Positions 15,657 to 29,033 of a stretch of DNA of 64,000 nt are shown in pieces. The notes below the pieces were generated by a model. The model had not been told where the DNA came from. It searched no databases and saw nothing but the letters and a program-made list of their open reading frames with translations. Position 1 is the stretch's first letter; every line of letters starts with the position of its first letter. The DNA comes from Thermoanaerobaculia bacterium (GTDB lineage Bacteria > Acidobacteriota > Thermoanaerobaculia > Multivoradales > J023): the NCBI GenBank assembly GCA_030431255.1, contig JAUIJL010000002.1:496001-560000 (forward strand), read 5' to 3'. Made by a program: the position numbers and the translations under genes.

Positions 15657-17942
15657 TCAGAGCAAGAATCTAATGCCGGCTCGGAGATGGAGCCCATCGG
15701 CCGGGCTCACCGACGACTTGCCGAAGGCACGGGTCTCATAGTCCTCGTCGCCCAAGTTCAAAACGTTTAGATTCAATTGGATGCGACTTAGGTTGTAGAA
15801 AAGCGCCGCGTCGAAAAGTAAGACGTCGTCGGTGGCAAAGACATTGTCCTCGGCGATGAATTGCTCTCCCAAATAGCGACTTCCCAAACCGATACCGAAG
15901 CCGTTGCCAAATCGCTTGGTCAGCCAAAGATTGGCTGAATGCTCGGGAGTGAAGACCGGATCATTGCCTGAATGGTCGGCGATAAGGAAATCCGCCGGTC
16001 CCGGGCCGAAAACCACCAGCTCGCGAAATTCCGTCAGCTCGGCATCGGTGTAGGCGTAGCCGAATCTCAGGTCGAGATCATGGCCCAGCTCGGCCACTAC
16101 CTCCAGCTCCACGCCGGTGGATTCTTGGTCACCGGTCTGGCTTTGGAAACCGGTCGCGTCGGGGATCGCGATATTTTCTTTCCGCAGCGAGTACCAGCTG
16201 ACCGTGGTTTGGGTCTTGCCCCCGTGGCTCAGCAGCTTGAAGCCCAGCTCCACCTGATCACCTTGCTCCGGAATAACCTCTCCGACGGCGAGGGTGGATT
16301 GGGGCTCGAAGGATTCGGCGTAGTTGCCGAAGAACGACAACCGATCGGTGGCCGACACCAGCACCCCCACAAACGGGGACACCTCACTGTCGTCACGATC
16401 CAACGCCGTGCCGTCACCGTCGAATTCGATCGAATCCCAGCGGGCGCCGAGGGTCAGCTGAAATCGATCGGAGAAGGTCATGCGGTCGAAGGCGAAAGCC
16501 GAGAGCACATCGGAGCTGACATCGCCGAATCTGCCGACACTGGGAATGGGAATCGGAGTGGGATCCCCGAGCAAGCTGCCGGAGAAAATCTCCACGGGCG
16601 CGAGCAACGAGACGTTGAGCCGGAAGTCGTCCTGCAATTGATCGGCTTGCACTCCGAAGATCAGATCGTGGGTGACCGCTCCTCGGTCGATGGTGGTCGC
16701 CAGCTCGGTCTGAATCCCGGCGAAGGTCTGGACGTCGTCGAGCTCGCTCAGTGTGCGAACCGCGCCGACGCCGAACGGCCCCAAAGAAAAAGTGCCGGTA
16801 ATCAACGTGCCCGCGCTCTGCCAATCCAGCTCGGAGAAGTAGAGCTTGCTGCGCCACTGCCATTCGTCCGAAAGCTCGTGACTGATGTTGAGCTGAAAGC
16901 GGGTGACGTCCTGGTCCTGAAAGTCGGTGCCGAAATCGTAGGAACGGTCCCGCTCCACGTCGGCAATTCGGTCCTCGATCACCGGGATGCCCCCGTCGGG
17001 GGTGAAATCGTTGGAAAGGGCTTCAAGGCTCAGATCGACCACCGTGTTTTCGCCGCTCCAGCGGAAAGTGGGATTCAGCGCCCAGGCGTCCGACTCATTG
17101 TCTTGACGGAAATTATCGGCCGAGTGCCACAGGCCGTTCAGGCGTAGGGCGCTGCGCTCTGAGAGCTGCCAATTGCCGTCGATCGTGGCTTGACCGTAAC
17201 CTTCGCTGCCTCCGATCAAGGTCAGGTGGAAGAATTGCTCGCGAGTATTTGGGCGCTTGCGCACCATATTCACCGTGCCCGCCAACGCGCGTCCACCATA
17301 GAGAAATCCGCCCGACGCTCCGCGCACGACCTCCAAGCTCTCCACGTTGTAGAGATGTTGGAAGGTGGATTCGGGCTCGGGGGCGCCGTCGGTGAGCACC
17401 AAGCCTCCGGTCAGCGCATCGAATCCACGAATGAAAAAGCTATCGAAGGTGCCGGAGCCGGTCTGCACGTTGATGCCCGGAATGTTGAGCAACCCATCGG
17501 AGAGGGTCAGCGCGGCCTGCTCGGAAATGATCCGATGATCCACCGATGAGAAGCTCATCGGCAGCTCCACCGGATCCCCGGGCAAACGAGCGTCGATGCC
17601 GTTGAGGGGAGGAATCTCAGGGGCCTCACCTTCCACCTCCAGAACGTCCTCGACGACGACATCTTCCACAGCCGAATCTTCCACAGCCGCATCTTCCACG
17701 GCCAAGCCTTCCGCAACCGTGCCTTGCGCAACTATGCCTTCCGCAACCATGCCTTCCGCAACCATGCCTTCCGCAACCATGCCTTCCGCAACCCTAGTCG
17801 ACGACTCCTTTTCGAGCGCCAGAATCGGTGCGGCAGAGGTCAAGAGCCAAGTCGCGGCAACGGAAACCCATATGGAACCCACCGACGGGCCGGAGTCGTT
17901 CCGCAGGCCATCGGTATACGTATTCAAGCGATCCTTGCTCAA
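15657..17942 (-). CDS. TonB-dependent outer-membrane receptor (siderophore-receptor type)
   Basis: A receptor of about 761 residues taking up a large ligand across the outer membrane with TonB energy. The start is set at TTG 17942, which has GGAGAGG just upstream and gives a signal peptide (SIWVSVAATWLLTSAAPILA). Upstream in-frame residues look non-coding. The plug begins near SSVDHRIISEQAALTLSDGL and contains FFIRGFDALTGGLVLTDGA and VRGASGGFLYGGRALAG; the barrel follows, ending AGIRFLL. Between signal and plug lies an unusual pentapeptide repeat tract (VAEGM-like, then VEDxA-like). The gene follows the kinase-M23-aminotransferase fusion on the same strand. The ligand is unknown. Confidence 0.92.
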   Translation of the reverse strand: MSKDRLNTYTDGLRNDSGPSVGSIWVSVAATWLLTSAAPILALEKESSTRVAEGMVAEGMVAEGMVAEGIVAQGTVAEGLAVEDAAVEDSAVEDVVVEDVLEVEGEAPEIPPLNGIDARLPGDPVELPMSFSSVDHRIISEQAALTLSDGLLNIPGINVQTGSGTFDSFFIRGFDALTGGLVLTDGAPEPESTFQHLYNVESLEVVRGASGGFLYGGRALAGTVNMVRKRPNTREQFFHLTLIGGSEGYGQATIDGNWQLSERSALRLNGLWHSADNFRQDNESDAWALNPTFRWSGENTVVDLSLEALSNDFTPDGGIPVIEDRIADVERDRSYDFGTDFQDQDVTRFQLNISHELSDEWQWRSKLYFSELDWQSAGTLITGTFSLGPFGVGAVRTLSELDDVQTFAGIQTELATTIDRGAVTHDLIFGVQADQLQDDFRLNVSLLAPVEIFSGSLLGDPTPIPIPSVGRFGDVSSDVLSAFAFDRMTFSDRFQLTLGARWDSIEFDGDGTALDRDDSEVSPFVGVLVSATDRLSFFGNYAESFEPQSTLAVGEVIPEQGDQVELGFKLLSHGGKTQTTVSWYSLRKENIAIPDATGFQSQTGDQESTGVELEVVAELGHDLDLRFGYAYTDAELTEFRELVVFGPGPADFLIADHSGNDPVFTPEHSANLWLTKRFGNGFGIGLGSRYLGEQFIAEDNVFATDDVLLFDAALFYNLSRIQLNLNVLNLGDEDYETRAFGKSSVSPADGLHLRAGIRFLL
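17662..17796. repeat. in-frame 15-bp repeat array within the TonB receptor gene
   Basis: About nine tandem 15-base units fall in two sub-families: one encoding VAEGM-like pentapeptides (several copies identical) and one encoding VEDxA-like pentapeptides. Because the unit is 15 bases, copy-number change alters linker length without shifting frame. The tract sits in the exposed periplasmic N-terminus, near where a TonB box is expected. Confidence 0.85.
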
Positions 17943-18093
17943 AGCCTCTCCAATACAGTTGTGGTTGGATCTCGGAGGCCCGGCCCTTGGCCGGGAGCCC
18001 CTACCCAATTCCTTCGTCTGGTGCCTGGGCCCGGATGCGTCGAAGGGGTACCAGAGATACGGCTAAAGCTCGGTAAAGGTTCAGGGTCACGGG

Positions 18094-21000
18094 CTAGTTG
18101 GAGATCACCGCCGCGCGCACCTCGTCCTCGCCCAAGATCCCGTCCAAGGTCCGGACCAGACGTTCGGCCTCTGCCGGACCGAAGACCATGGGGGGTTTGA
18201 TCTTCAGAACGTTGTGTAGCGGACCGTCGGTGGAGATGAGGATCCCGTGGTCCCGCATGCGCTCGGCGATGTAGGACGCGGCTTCGGCCGCCGGCTCCAA
18301 GGTCTCGCGATCGCGCACGAGCTCGACTCCGACGAAGAGCCCGAGCCCCCGCGCCTCGCCGACAATCGGATGTTTGTCCTTCAGGGCCGCCAGGTCGCGG
18401 AGCAGGGCCCCTCCGGTTTCTAATGCATTGCGAGGCAGATCTTCCGCTTCGAGCACATCGAGAACCGCCGAGCCGATGCGGCACGACACGGGATTACCAC
18501 CAAAGGTATTGAAATACTCCATGCCGTTGGCAAAGGCGTCGGCGATTTCGGCGGTGGTGATGACCGCGGAGAGGGGATGGCCGTTGCCGATGGGCTTGCC
18601 GAGAGTGACGATATCCGGCACCACCCCTTGGGTTTCGAAGGCCCACATGTGGGTGCCGACCCGGCCGAATCCCACCTGCACCTCGTCGGCGATGCACAGC
18701 CCGCCGGCCGCTCTGGCATGGCGATACGCCTGCGCCAGATAACCCGGTGGCAGCACCACTTGCCCGCCGCAGCCCAAGATGGACTCACAGACGAAAGCCG
18801 CCACCTTGGCCCCACGATAGGCGACCGTCGAGCAAGCGTCGGCCACATGGGCCGCATAGCGGCTCCCGATCTCGGGATCGTCGTGTTTGTAAGGCCCCCG
18901 GTAACCGCACGGAAGGGGCACCACGTGGGTGGATCCCGGGGCGCCCGCGCCACCCGGACCGTCGAATTTGTAAGGGCTGAGGTCGATCAGCTGGCGGGTA
19001 TGGCCGTGGTAGGCCCCATCCACCACCACCATATGAGATCCGCCGGTGAAGCTTCGGGCCATGCGCAGGGCCAAATCGTTGGCCTCGGAGCCGGTGCAGC
19101 AGAAGATGCAGACGTTCAGCGGATCCGGAAAAGTAGCCGTCAGCCGCTCGGCATAGGCCACCAGATCCTCGTGTAGGTATCGGGTATTGGTGTTGAGCAC
19201 CGCCATTTGATCGCGACCGGCGGCCACCACTTTGGGATGGCAATGACCCACATGCGGCACGTTGTTGACCGCGTCCAAATAGGATCGCCCCTCGGCGTCG
19301 AAGAGGTAGCTTCCACGACCGGCCACAATGTGAAGGTGCCTGCGATAAGAAATAGAGAGATTTCGACCCAACACCTCGCGCCGTCGGCTCAGAATACCGT
19401 CGGCGGTGCTTCCGGCAGTGATCCCGAATCGGGTCTCGGCAGGGGCGTCGAGCATTGGGCTGGGGTCGGGGCAGATGCCGAGCCACAGCTCGCGATCCGA
19501 AGGCGCGGCCACCCCGGGGAGCTCGCCGTAGCGGCCGAAGGTCTCGAGCAGCACCTGAAAATGCAGATGCGGCGCCCAACCACCGTTGACCTCGGCATCG
19601 CCTAAGCTCGCGATCCGGTCTCCCCTGACGACCCGCATGCCCTCGAATTTGCCCGCCAACGACTCGCGATCCAGATGACCGTAGAGGGTGTAAAACACCA
19701 ACGGGTCGGGCCCGTCGGTTTCGTGTTGCAGAATGAGAGTAGGTCCATAGTCCAAATCGAACGCATTGTCGGCGAAGCTGTGGACCACTCCGTCGAGGGG
19801 CGCATACACCGGCGAGCCGGCCGGCTGGAAGAGATCGACCCCCAGGTGGATGGTCCGAGTTTCCGGATGCTCCAAACCTTCGATGCGCGCGAATTGGTCG
19901 CCGGTGTACAGCAAACGAGGCTCGTCGTAGCGCCCCAAGACCACGCCGGCCCCGCTTTGTGCCGACAACTCGTCGAGGTGGGCCGCCAAAGCCTTCGCCG
20001 CCGGCTCACCGCTCAGCGCTTCGGCGTGCCAAAGCTCCGCGGAGAGCGGGGCGGCCACGGACAGATCCAGGATCGGCGCGCGGTGGATATCCCCATCGAC
20101 CACCTTGCCGAATGTCGAGCGATTGGCTTCCAGCCAAGCCACAACTTGCGGACCCCTGGCGCATGGCGGCAAACCGCAGGCCGCACGGAAAACGCAATGG
20201 GCAAATTCCGGGTCGATTTTCGAAAACAGCTCCAAAGACTGTAGCCCCGGAGCCTCGGACACGGACAGGTACTCGTTTTCCGGCTCTAGACGGCGTTGAT
20301 AGGCGGCCATGGACACACTCACCGCGATCCGCGCCCGGATCAAGTCGAAGAGCAAAGCGATTTCCGGCTCTTCGAGGGGCAACACCGAATGGTAGCCGGC
20401 CACCACGTCCGCGGCCGCCCGTAGGGGATCCGGCTTGCCCAGACCGGCGTAGGCCGCTGCAATGGCCACCTCATGGACCAGCTGGGTGTAGACCATGTCG
20501 CCGAAATCGATCACGCCGACAATCCGCGGCTGCTCACCGCCCACGTCATCCAGAAGCACCTTATCCACTAGAACGTTGTGGTCGTTGCCGTCGCCGTGGA
20601 TCACCGATCGTCTCAACGACGGCAACACCGGCTCCACGTGGCGCTGGAAGCGCTCCAGGATCGGCTGCACTAAAGCCGCCGTGTCGGTGCCGGATACATC
20701 CTCCAGCCGCTCGCTGAGGGTCCGACCGGCAAGGCGTAAATCCCAGGCGCAATCCCGTTCCATGTCGGGATGTCGGAAGTCCGCCAAAGCGGCATCTAAA
20801 GTCGCCATGGCGGCTCCCAGGCTGCGCAAGAGCCCGGGTCGATGGGGACGGAAGCGCACCAAGGTCTGACCTGCCAAAAAACCGATCAACCGAACCCTAC
20901 ACTCTCGACCGTCTCGATCTCGCCACACGGGCAGTGGATCGCCGGCGTCGACCGGGGCCGGCACCTCGGCGATGCGCGGCAGCTGGTCGGCACCCAAGCG

Positions 21001-21237
21001 AGACGCCAGATGGCGCAAAGCTGCGTGCTGAAAAGCCAGCATCTTATGCTTAGAGCCGAATGCCACCTTGAGCACGAATCGTTCCTGACCCGTGTCCAAC
21101 AGGTAGTTTCGATCCAAGTCTCCGGGCAGCTCTCGCACCTGAGCGGCCAGCCCGAAGAGCTGCTCGGCAATTGCTTGGGCGTCGGCCGGCTCCAAAGTAG
21201 GGCGACGAGCTTCGGTGGCTGGTGGGATATCGGTCAT
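18094..21237 (-). CDS. APH-like kinase / M23 peptidase / class III aminotransferase-fold phospho-lyase fusion
   Basis: A trimodular protein of about 1047 residues; the start is ATG 21237 with GGGAG upstream. Module 1 is an aminoglycoside-phosphotransferase-like small-molecule kinase with HGDGNDHN and DFGD. Module 2 is an intact M23 metallopeptidase or lysostaphin-like domain: HLGVD, YGHL and HLHF supply all zinc and catalytic histidines. Module 3 is a PLP enzyme of the class III aminotransferase fold with [10 protein letters not shown] and the PLP lysine in [10 protein letters not shown]. Related eukaryotic proteins are hydroxylysine kinase and phosphohydroxylysine or phosphoethanolamine phospho-lyase. 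The fusion thus probably phosphorylates an amino alcohol and eliminates the phosphate. The role of the middle module is unclear. No signal peptide is seen. Confidence 0.88.
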   Translation of the reverse strand: MTDIPPATEARRPTLEPADAQAIAEQLFGLAAQVRELPGDLDRNYLLDTGQERFVLKVAFGSKHKMLAFQHAALRHLASRLGADQLPRIAEVPAPVDAGDPLPVWRDRDGRECRVRLIGFLAGQTLVRFRPHRPGLLRSLGAAMATLDAALADFRHPDMERDCAWDLRLAGRTLSERLEDVSGTDTAALVQPILERFQRHVEPVLPSLRRSVIHGDGNDHNVLVDKVLLDDVGGEQPRIVGVIDFGDMVYTQLVHEVAIAAAYAGLGKPDPLRAAADVVAGYHSVLPLEEPEIALLFDLIRARIAVSVSMAAYQRRLEPENEYLSVSEAPGLQSLELFSKIDPEFAHCVFRAACGLPPCARGPQVVAWLEANRSTFGKVVDGDIHRAPILDLSVAAPLSAELWHAEALSGEPAAKALAAHLDELSAQSGAGVVLGRYDEPRLLYTGDQFARIEGLEHPETRTIHLGVDLFQPAGSPVYAPLDGVVHSFADNAFDLDYGPTLILQHETDGPDPLVFYTLYGHLDRESLAGKFEGMRVVRGDRIASLGDAEVNGGWAPHLHFQVLLETFGRYGELPGVAAPSDRELWLGICPDPSPMLDAPAETRFGITAGSTADGILSRRREVLGRNLSISYRRHLHIVAGRGSYLFDAEGRSYLDAVNNVPHVGHCHPKVVAAGRDQMAVLNTNTRYLHEDLVAYAERLTATFPDPLNVCIFCCTGSEANDLALRMARSFTGGSHMVVVDGAYHGHTRQLIDLSPYKFDGPGGAGAPGSTHVVPLPCGYRGPYKHDDPEIGSRYAAHVADACSTVAYRGAKVAAFVCESILGCGGQVVLPPGYLAQAYRHARAAGGLCIADEVQVGFGRVGTHMWAFETQGVVPDIVTLGKPIGNGHPLSAVITTAEIADAFANGMEYFNTFGGNPVSCRIGSAVLDVLEAEDLPRNALETGGALLRDLAALKDKHPIVGEARGLGLFVGVELVRDRETLEPAAEAASYIAERMRDHGILISTDGPLHNVLKIKPPMVFGPAEAERLVRTLDGILGEDEVRAAVISN

Positions 21238-21348
21238 GGCGGCTCCCGCTTCAGGTCGGCCGAAAAGAAGATCGGCAGAGGGTAGCACCGCTCCCTCTGC
21301 CGTGGGTCAGATGTCTGTCATCTGACGGTCAAAGCCGTAGCTTTCAGC

Positions 21349-23133
21349 TCACTTCGCTTCGGCCAGCATCTCCAATCGCACGGCCTCGAACTCATCGCCC
21401 TTATTCCACGCCGGCTTGGCGTCGGCTTGGGCCACTTGGGCCCCGATCAAAAACGCCAATCGGGCGTCGTCCACCATGCCGTCGAAGATCCAGGTGTCGT
21501 CGAGCTCGTCTCCCTGTTGATGATATTTGCTGCCTTCCCAAGCTTCCATCTGCTCTTTGCCCCAACCTTCATCGCGCCCCACGAACTTGGTACCGGTATC
21601 CAAATAGACGGCCGGCACACCGATTTTGGCCAGGCTGAATTGATCCGAGCGATAGAAGAATCCGCGGTCCGGGAATTGATCGCCGACCACCGTTCGCCCC
21701 TGGGTTTCGGCCCATCGTTCCACCACGGCGTCGAGATCCGACTTGCCGTAACCGATGTAGACCACATCCTCGGTTTTGCCGAAGATGTTGCCGCCGTCGA
21801 TGTTGACGTTGGCGGCGATTTTTCCGGGGTGCACGGTGGGATTGGCGGCAAAGTATTTGGAGCCGAGCAAACCTTGCTCCTCCGCCGCCCACATGGCCAC
21901 GACGACGGAGCGCCGGGGAGCTTCCGGCATGGACTTGAAGGCTTCGAGAATATCCAGCACCTGTGCCACGCCGGCGGCGTTGTCCACGGCGCCGTTGTAG
22001 ATGGCGTCCCCGTCCGCGTTGGGCTCGCCGATGCCCAAATGGTCGAAATGAGCGCCGTAGATCACGACCTCGTCGGCCAGCTCGGGATCGCTTCCGGGCA
22101 ACCGGCCGATGACATTGGCGGTACGGGTCTTCTCCACCTCGTTGGTCAGCTCGATGGACGTGGTCAGTCCGAGGGGAATCGGCGAGAAGTCACGGCTGCG
22201 AGCTTTCGCCTCCAGCTCGTCCCAATCCATGCCCGCAAAGCCGACCAGCTCTCGGGTGGCCGCCTCGGTGGTCCAGGCACCGACTTGGATTCTCGGCTCG
22301 CCGGCGGCCGGCAGCTCGAATTGGGGTCCCGACCAAGAGCTTTGCACCACCGTGAAGGGATAACCCGCGGACTTCCGGGTGTGGTGGATGATCGCGCCGG
22401 CGGCGCCCTTCTTCGCCGCCATCATGTACTTATAATCCCACCGGCCGTACCAAAGACGCCGGTCTCCCTCGAAGAGCTCCGGATCCCAATCGGGATCGTT
22501 GTTGAGCATCAACACCACCTTGCCGGTGACGTCGACACCTTCCCAATCATTCCAATCGAGCTCCGGCGCCTCGATGCCGTAACCGACGAAGACGACCTCG
22601 GCGTTTTCGATCCGCGCGGCCTCTTCTTGAACACCGGAGAACGCGATGAATTGATCGTGATGTTTGAGCGAAAGCTCGCCACCGTCACCTTTGAAGGTCC
22701 AGGTCGTGGGAGGCGTTGCAGTCAAACCCACGATATCGAAGGGTTGGCGCCAGTCACCGTCCGCGGCTCCGGGCTCCAAACCGATCTTCTTCATTTCATC
22801 GATCATCCAATTCTGAGCCTTTTCATCGCCCGCCGAGCCCGGACCTCGTCCTTCCATGTCGTCGGCGGAGAAAGTGGCGATCCTGGGTTTGAGGCCCGCT
22901 TCGTCGATGGTGCTCGCGGCTTCTTCCGCCGCTTTCAAGAATTCACTGTCTTCCGCCGAAGCCGTGGTGCCGGCAGCTCCCGTGGATTCACCCTCCGTGG
23001 AGCCGGTCTCCGTAGTGGGTGCGCAACCCACCATCGGTAGAAACGCGAGCAAGCCCGCTACCATCCAAGGTGCATAGCGGTTGAAAGGTCCGGTCCAAGG
23101 CGTCTTCTTAGTGAGGTGCGTCAATCTCGACAT
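21349..23133 (-). CDS. M28-family zinc aminopeptidase, predicted lipoprotein
   Basis: A 594-residue secreted peptidase. The start is ATG 23133 with AAGGAAG upstream. The signal peptide ends in the lipobox LPMVGC, followed by a Thr/Ser/Glu-rich linker. The catalytic domain shows all five di-zinc elements of M28: GAHFDH, VDNAAG, WAAEEQG, NVNIDGG and the last His in KYHQQGD. A protease-associated (PA) insertion lies before the catalytic core. It probably releases N-terminal residues from peptides at the outer surface or in the periplasm, downstream of endoproteases such as the adjacent collagenase. It lies 154 bases beyond the collagenase stop on the same strand. Confidence 0.94.
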   Translation of the reverse strand: MSRLTHLTKKTPWTGPFNRYAPWMVAGLLAFLPMVGCAPTTETGSTEGESTGAAGTTASAEDSEFLKAAEEAASTIDEAGLKPRIATFSADDMEGRGPGSAGDEKAQNWMIDEMKKIGLEPGAADGDWRQPFDIVGLTATPPTTWTFKGDGGELSLKHHDQFIAFSGVQEEAARIENAEVVFVGYGIEAPELDWNDWEGVDVTGKVVLMLNNDPDWDPELFEGDRRLWYGRWDYKYMMAAKKGAAGAIIHHTRKSAGYPFTVVQSSWSGPQFELPAAGEPRIQVGAWTTEAATRELVGFAGMDWDELEAKARSRDFSPIPLGLTTSIELTNEVEKTRTANVIGRLPGSDPELADEVVIYGAHFDHLGIGEPNADGDAIYNGAVDNAAGVAQVLDILEAFKSMPEAPRRSVVVAMWAAEEQGLLGSKYFAANPTVHPGKIAANVNIDGGNIFGKTEDVVYIGYGKSDLDAVVERWAETQGRTVVGDQFPDRGFFYRSDQFSLAKIGVPAVYLDTGTKFVGRDEGWGKEQMEAWEGSKYHQQGDELDDTWIFDGMVDDARLAFLIGAQVAQADAKPAWNKGDEFEAVRLEMLAEAK

Positions 23134-23237
23134 ATGCGCTTCCTTCTTATCCTGGGTTGGCTCATGGTTGGCTGAGAGGGGATTTCGGCGCCGGCAGATT
23201 ACCACGTCTCCATCCACCGGCTTTCCAAACGATAACA

Positions 23238-23263
23238 AGCCGGCGGCTCAGCAGCCGCCGGCT
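23238..23263. terminator. terminator hairpin downstream of the collagenase gene
   Basis: AGCCGGCGGCT (23238-23248) pairs perfectly with AGCCGCCGGCT (23253-23263) around a four-base loop. It begins about 24 bases after the collagenase stop on the minus strand, and a T-containing stretch follows in that direction. Confidence 0.65.
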
Positions 23264-23286
23264 AGTGGATTGAGATCCCTCTCCAG

Positions 23287-26409
<3,123 letters not shown>

Positions 26410-26721
26410 TGAAGAGCTCCTTTCCAGGAAACCATCAGGGGGTTCGATTGGACGCACCTCTTCCTGGATCCGGACCCCAACCCGTCCCGGGCCGGAATTT
26501 CCGAATGCACGGCGGGTCGCCCGCGAAATCGATCCGTTCGATTTCGCTTCGTCCCGATCCAAAACAAAAGAATTATTGGACTTTCAATAGCCTATGGCTT
26601 TGAGCTCAAGCCTGTCTTGTGCCTTTGCCACAAATTTACGGGGGATTCAGCACAATCCACCCCCAAACCGACTAGCAGCCCGTGGCGAAATACTGCCACC
26701 GGCGAGCGCGCAAGGCTTTGG

Positions 26722-28572
26722 TCACGGGCTGTTGACGCTGAGCTGGGACTCGTAGAGGCGTGCATAAAGCCCATTACGGGCCAGGAGCTCGGTGTGGGTT
26801 CCACGGTCGACGATCTGGCCCTGATCGAGCACCAGGATTTGATCCGCTTGCATGACCGTCGACAGTCGATGGGCGATCACCAACGAGGTCCGGCCGGTGA
26901 GCAGCGTCGCCAGGGCTTCTTGAATCGCCGCTTCGGTGCGGGAATCGAGGGAAGAGGTCGCCTCATCGAGAATGAGTAGCTCGGGATCTCGGAGAATTTC
27001 CCGGGCAATGGCGATCCGTTGTCGTTGCCCTCCGGAGAGCTTGATGCCCTTTTCACCTACCTCGGTGTCGAAGCCGGTTGGAAGGGAATCGATGAAGTCC
27101 AAGATCTTGGCCGCTTCCGCCGCCCTCCGAATCTCTTCGAGGCTCGAGGACGGTCGGCCGTAAGCGATGTTGTCCCGCAAGCTGCGGTCGAAAAGGAAAA
27201 CGTCTTGGGGCACCAGACCCACCCGTCGACGATATTTGCGCACATCGAGATCCGTTAGCGGTGAATCTCCGATCCAGATACGCCCCGACGTGGGGTCGTA
27301 GAAGCGCAGCAAGAGGTGAGCGAGGGTTGTCTTGCCGGCTCCGGACGGTCCCACCAAGGCGACCATGGTGTTGGGCTCAACCACCACATCGATCCACCGA
27401 AGCACCATCCGCCGGTCACCCTTTCCTTCTTCGTGGCGAGCGGAAGGCGAGTAGGCGAAGGATACTTTTTCGAATCGAATCGGAACCCTGAGGGTCGACG
27501 GCTCTAGGCCGCCCGCGCGGGAGCTGATCTCCTGCTCGGTGTCGAAAATCTCGAAAATCCGTTCCAGGGAGGCCACCGAGCTCTGTAATCTGGGATTCAA
27601 GCCGGCGGCACCGGCGGCGGCCGCGAACATGTACATCAAGTACATGAAGAACGCGAAGAGCCCGCCGACCGTGAAGTCACTGGTGACGATCAACACCACT
27701 CCCGCCAACACGATCACCGTGGGCGCGACACTGGCGATGAGGCCGAAGACATGGTCCGTCCACAAGGAGAATAGGTCCCGCGATAGGCTGTCGCGCACAT
27801 TGCGGTGCAGGGCCTCGGCAAAGCGGCGCGACTCGTGGCGCTCCGAGGCGGTGGCGGCCACCAGGCCGTGCCCCGACACGATCTGATGCAGAGTCCGGCT
27901 GAGCTCCGACCACGACTCTCGCTCCGCCTTGGTCCGTCGACGCAGCTCCCCAGAAATAAGATATTGATAGCCGAAGATCAGCACCACCAACACCAAGCCG
28001 CCGGTGGCCATGCGCCACTCGACGTAAAACAGCATCACCATATAAGCCACTGCGGTCGACGCATCCACCGCGGCTCGCACGAAGGCGTCGGCCATGACCC
28101 CTTCGAGATTGCCGACGTCGTCGGTCAATCTGGACATTAAATAACCGGTCTCACGGTCGTGGTAGTAGCGCACTGAAAGCCCTTGCAGATGTTTGTGGAG
28201 ATCCATCTGCAGGTCGCGCAAGACCTTGTGATCGAATCGTATCTTGGCCCAGCCCCTCACCAGCTCCAGGATCAGCGCGAGCACGGTGATGATCAATAGG
28301 ATGCCACCCCACATCAGCACGTCATCGTGGCGAGAGCGCTCAACGGCGTCGTCGACCACTCGCCGAATGATCAGGGGCGAGACCAGGGACAACGGCATAC
28401 CGAGAATCAACAACACCAACATGCCCCAAACGTAGGCCCGATGGGGCCTGACCCAGGGCCAAAATCGCTTGAGCAAAGGCCAAGCTTTGCTAGCCGGCCT
28501 TCGCCGCTCGTCGCTTTCTCCAGGGGCTTCTCGATCGCTTTCTGCGGCGAGATCTTGCACTTTTTCACTCAT
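26722..28572 (-). CDS. ABC-type exporter, fused permease and ATPase (half transporter)
   Basis: A 616-residue half transporter expected to work as a homodimer in the inner membrane. The N-terminal six-helix region includes YVWGMLVLLILGMPLSLVS and LILELVRGWAKIRF. The nucleotide-binding domain has Walker A VGPSGAGKTTLAHLL, Q-loop VGLVPQDVFLF, signature LSGGQRQR, Walker B LLILDEATSSLD and the switch His in IAHRLST. This is the MsbA/MdlB-like multidrug or lipid exporter group; the substrate is not predictable. It is monocistronic as far as can be seen, transcribed divergently from the small gene at 28628. Confidence 0.94.
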   Translation of the reverse strand: MSEKVQDLAAESDREAPGESDERRRPASKAWPLLKRFWPWVRPHRAYVWGMLVLLILGMPLSLVSPLIIRRVVDDAVERSRHDDVLMWGGILLIITVLALILELVRGWAKIRFDHKVLRDLQMDLHKHLQGLSVRYYHDRETGYLMSRLTDDVGNLEGVMADAFVRAAVDASTAVAYMVMLFYVEWRMATGGLVLVVLIFGYQYLISGELRRRTKAERESWSELSRTLHQIVSGHGLVAATASERHESRRFAEALHRNVRDSLSRDLFSLWTDHVFGLIASVAPTVIVLAGVVLIVTSDFTVGGLFAFFMYLMYMFAAAAGAAGLNPRLQSSVASLERIFEIFDTEQEISSRAGGLEPSTLRVPIRFEKVSFAYSPSARHEEGKGDRRMVLRWIDVVVEPNTMVALVGPSGAGKTTLAHLLLRFYDPTSGRIWIGDSPLTDLDVRKYRRRVGLVPQDVFLFDRSLRDNIAYGRPSSSLEEIRRAAEAAKILDFIDSLPTGFDTEVGEKGIKLSGGQRQRIAIAREILRDPELLILDEATSSLDSRTEAAIQEALATLLTGRTSLVIAHRLSTVMQADQILVLDQGQIVDRGTHTELLARNGLYARLYESQLSVNSP

Positions 28573-28627
28573 CAGGAAATAGAAAGCGGTCGACTTACGT
28601 TAAGTCTCAGTAAGAAGGGAGCTCACC

Positions 28628-28876
28628 ATGAGCCATAAAAAAAGCGATAAAAGACATTCATACCCTGTCCACAGCATAAACCAAGATCTCGACCCTTCCA
28701 CCTCGAAGCCGACCCGGGCCGTCGACCTATCCTTGGTCACGGTCGCCGAGGAGCAACGGCGGCTCGATGCGGCGCGGCAACGACGGCGAGCCGCTCACCG
28801 GCAGAGCCTAAGCCGGCGCCTAGACTCGGTTTTCGGCTCTCGGCCGGCGAAGCGCGGAGCACCGGAGTGGAATTGA
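28628..28876 (+). CDS. small basic hypothetical protein
   Basis: An 82-residue reading frame starting at ATG 28628 with GGGAG seven bases upstream. The sequence is hydrophilic, with a basic, Arg-rich helix near the C-terminus (QRRRAAHRQSLSRRL) and no recognised domain or membrane segment. It is transcribed divergently from the ABC exporter and followed by a degenerate repeat array and a strong terminator, which supports a real transcript. I do not recognise the family. Confidence 0.5.
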   Translation: MSHKKSDKRHSYPVHSINQDLDPSTSKPTRAVDLSLVTVAEEQRRLDAARQRRRAAHRQSLSRRLDSVFGSRPAKRGAPEWN

Positions 28877-28887
28877 CACTGCATTTT

Positions 28888-29010
28888 GGATGACCTGGTG
28901 TTTCGGATGACCTGGTGTTTTGGATGACCTGGTCTGTTTGAATGACCTGGTGACGACCTGGCTTCGACAACCGGGTGTTGACGACCTGGTAATGACCACA
29001 CGGTATTGAC
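28888..29010. repeat. degenerate tandem repeat array around GATGACCTGGT
   Basis: About seven to nine imperfect units of 14-19 bases share the core GA(T/C)GACCTGGT. The first units are nearly identical and later ones decay progressively. The array is intergenic, between the small gene and a terminator. It is too short-period and spacerless to be a CRISPR array. Confidence 0.8.
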
Positions 29011-29033
29011 TCTGCGGCATTTGCTCTGCAGTG

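Noticed and set aside
17943..18008. Upstream extension of the first TonB receptor
   Set aside because: The added Arg/Gly/Pro-rich residues precede a good GGAGAGG site for TTG 17942 and would displace the signal peptide from the N-terminus.
21306..21326. Eight-pair hairpin GTCAGATG/CATCTGAC between the M28 and fusion genes
   Set aside because: The stem is perfect, but no U tract follows on either strand and no operator is known; too little to call.
28888..29010. Possible CRISPR array
   Set aside because: Units are 14-19 bases, directly abutting, degenerate and without spacers; no cas genes are present.
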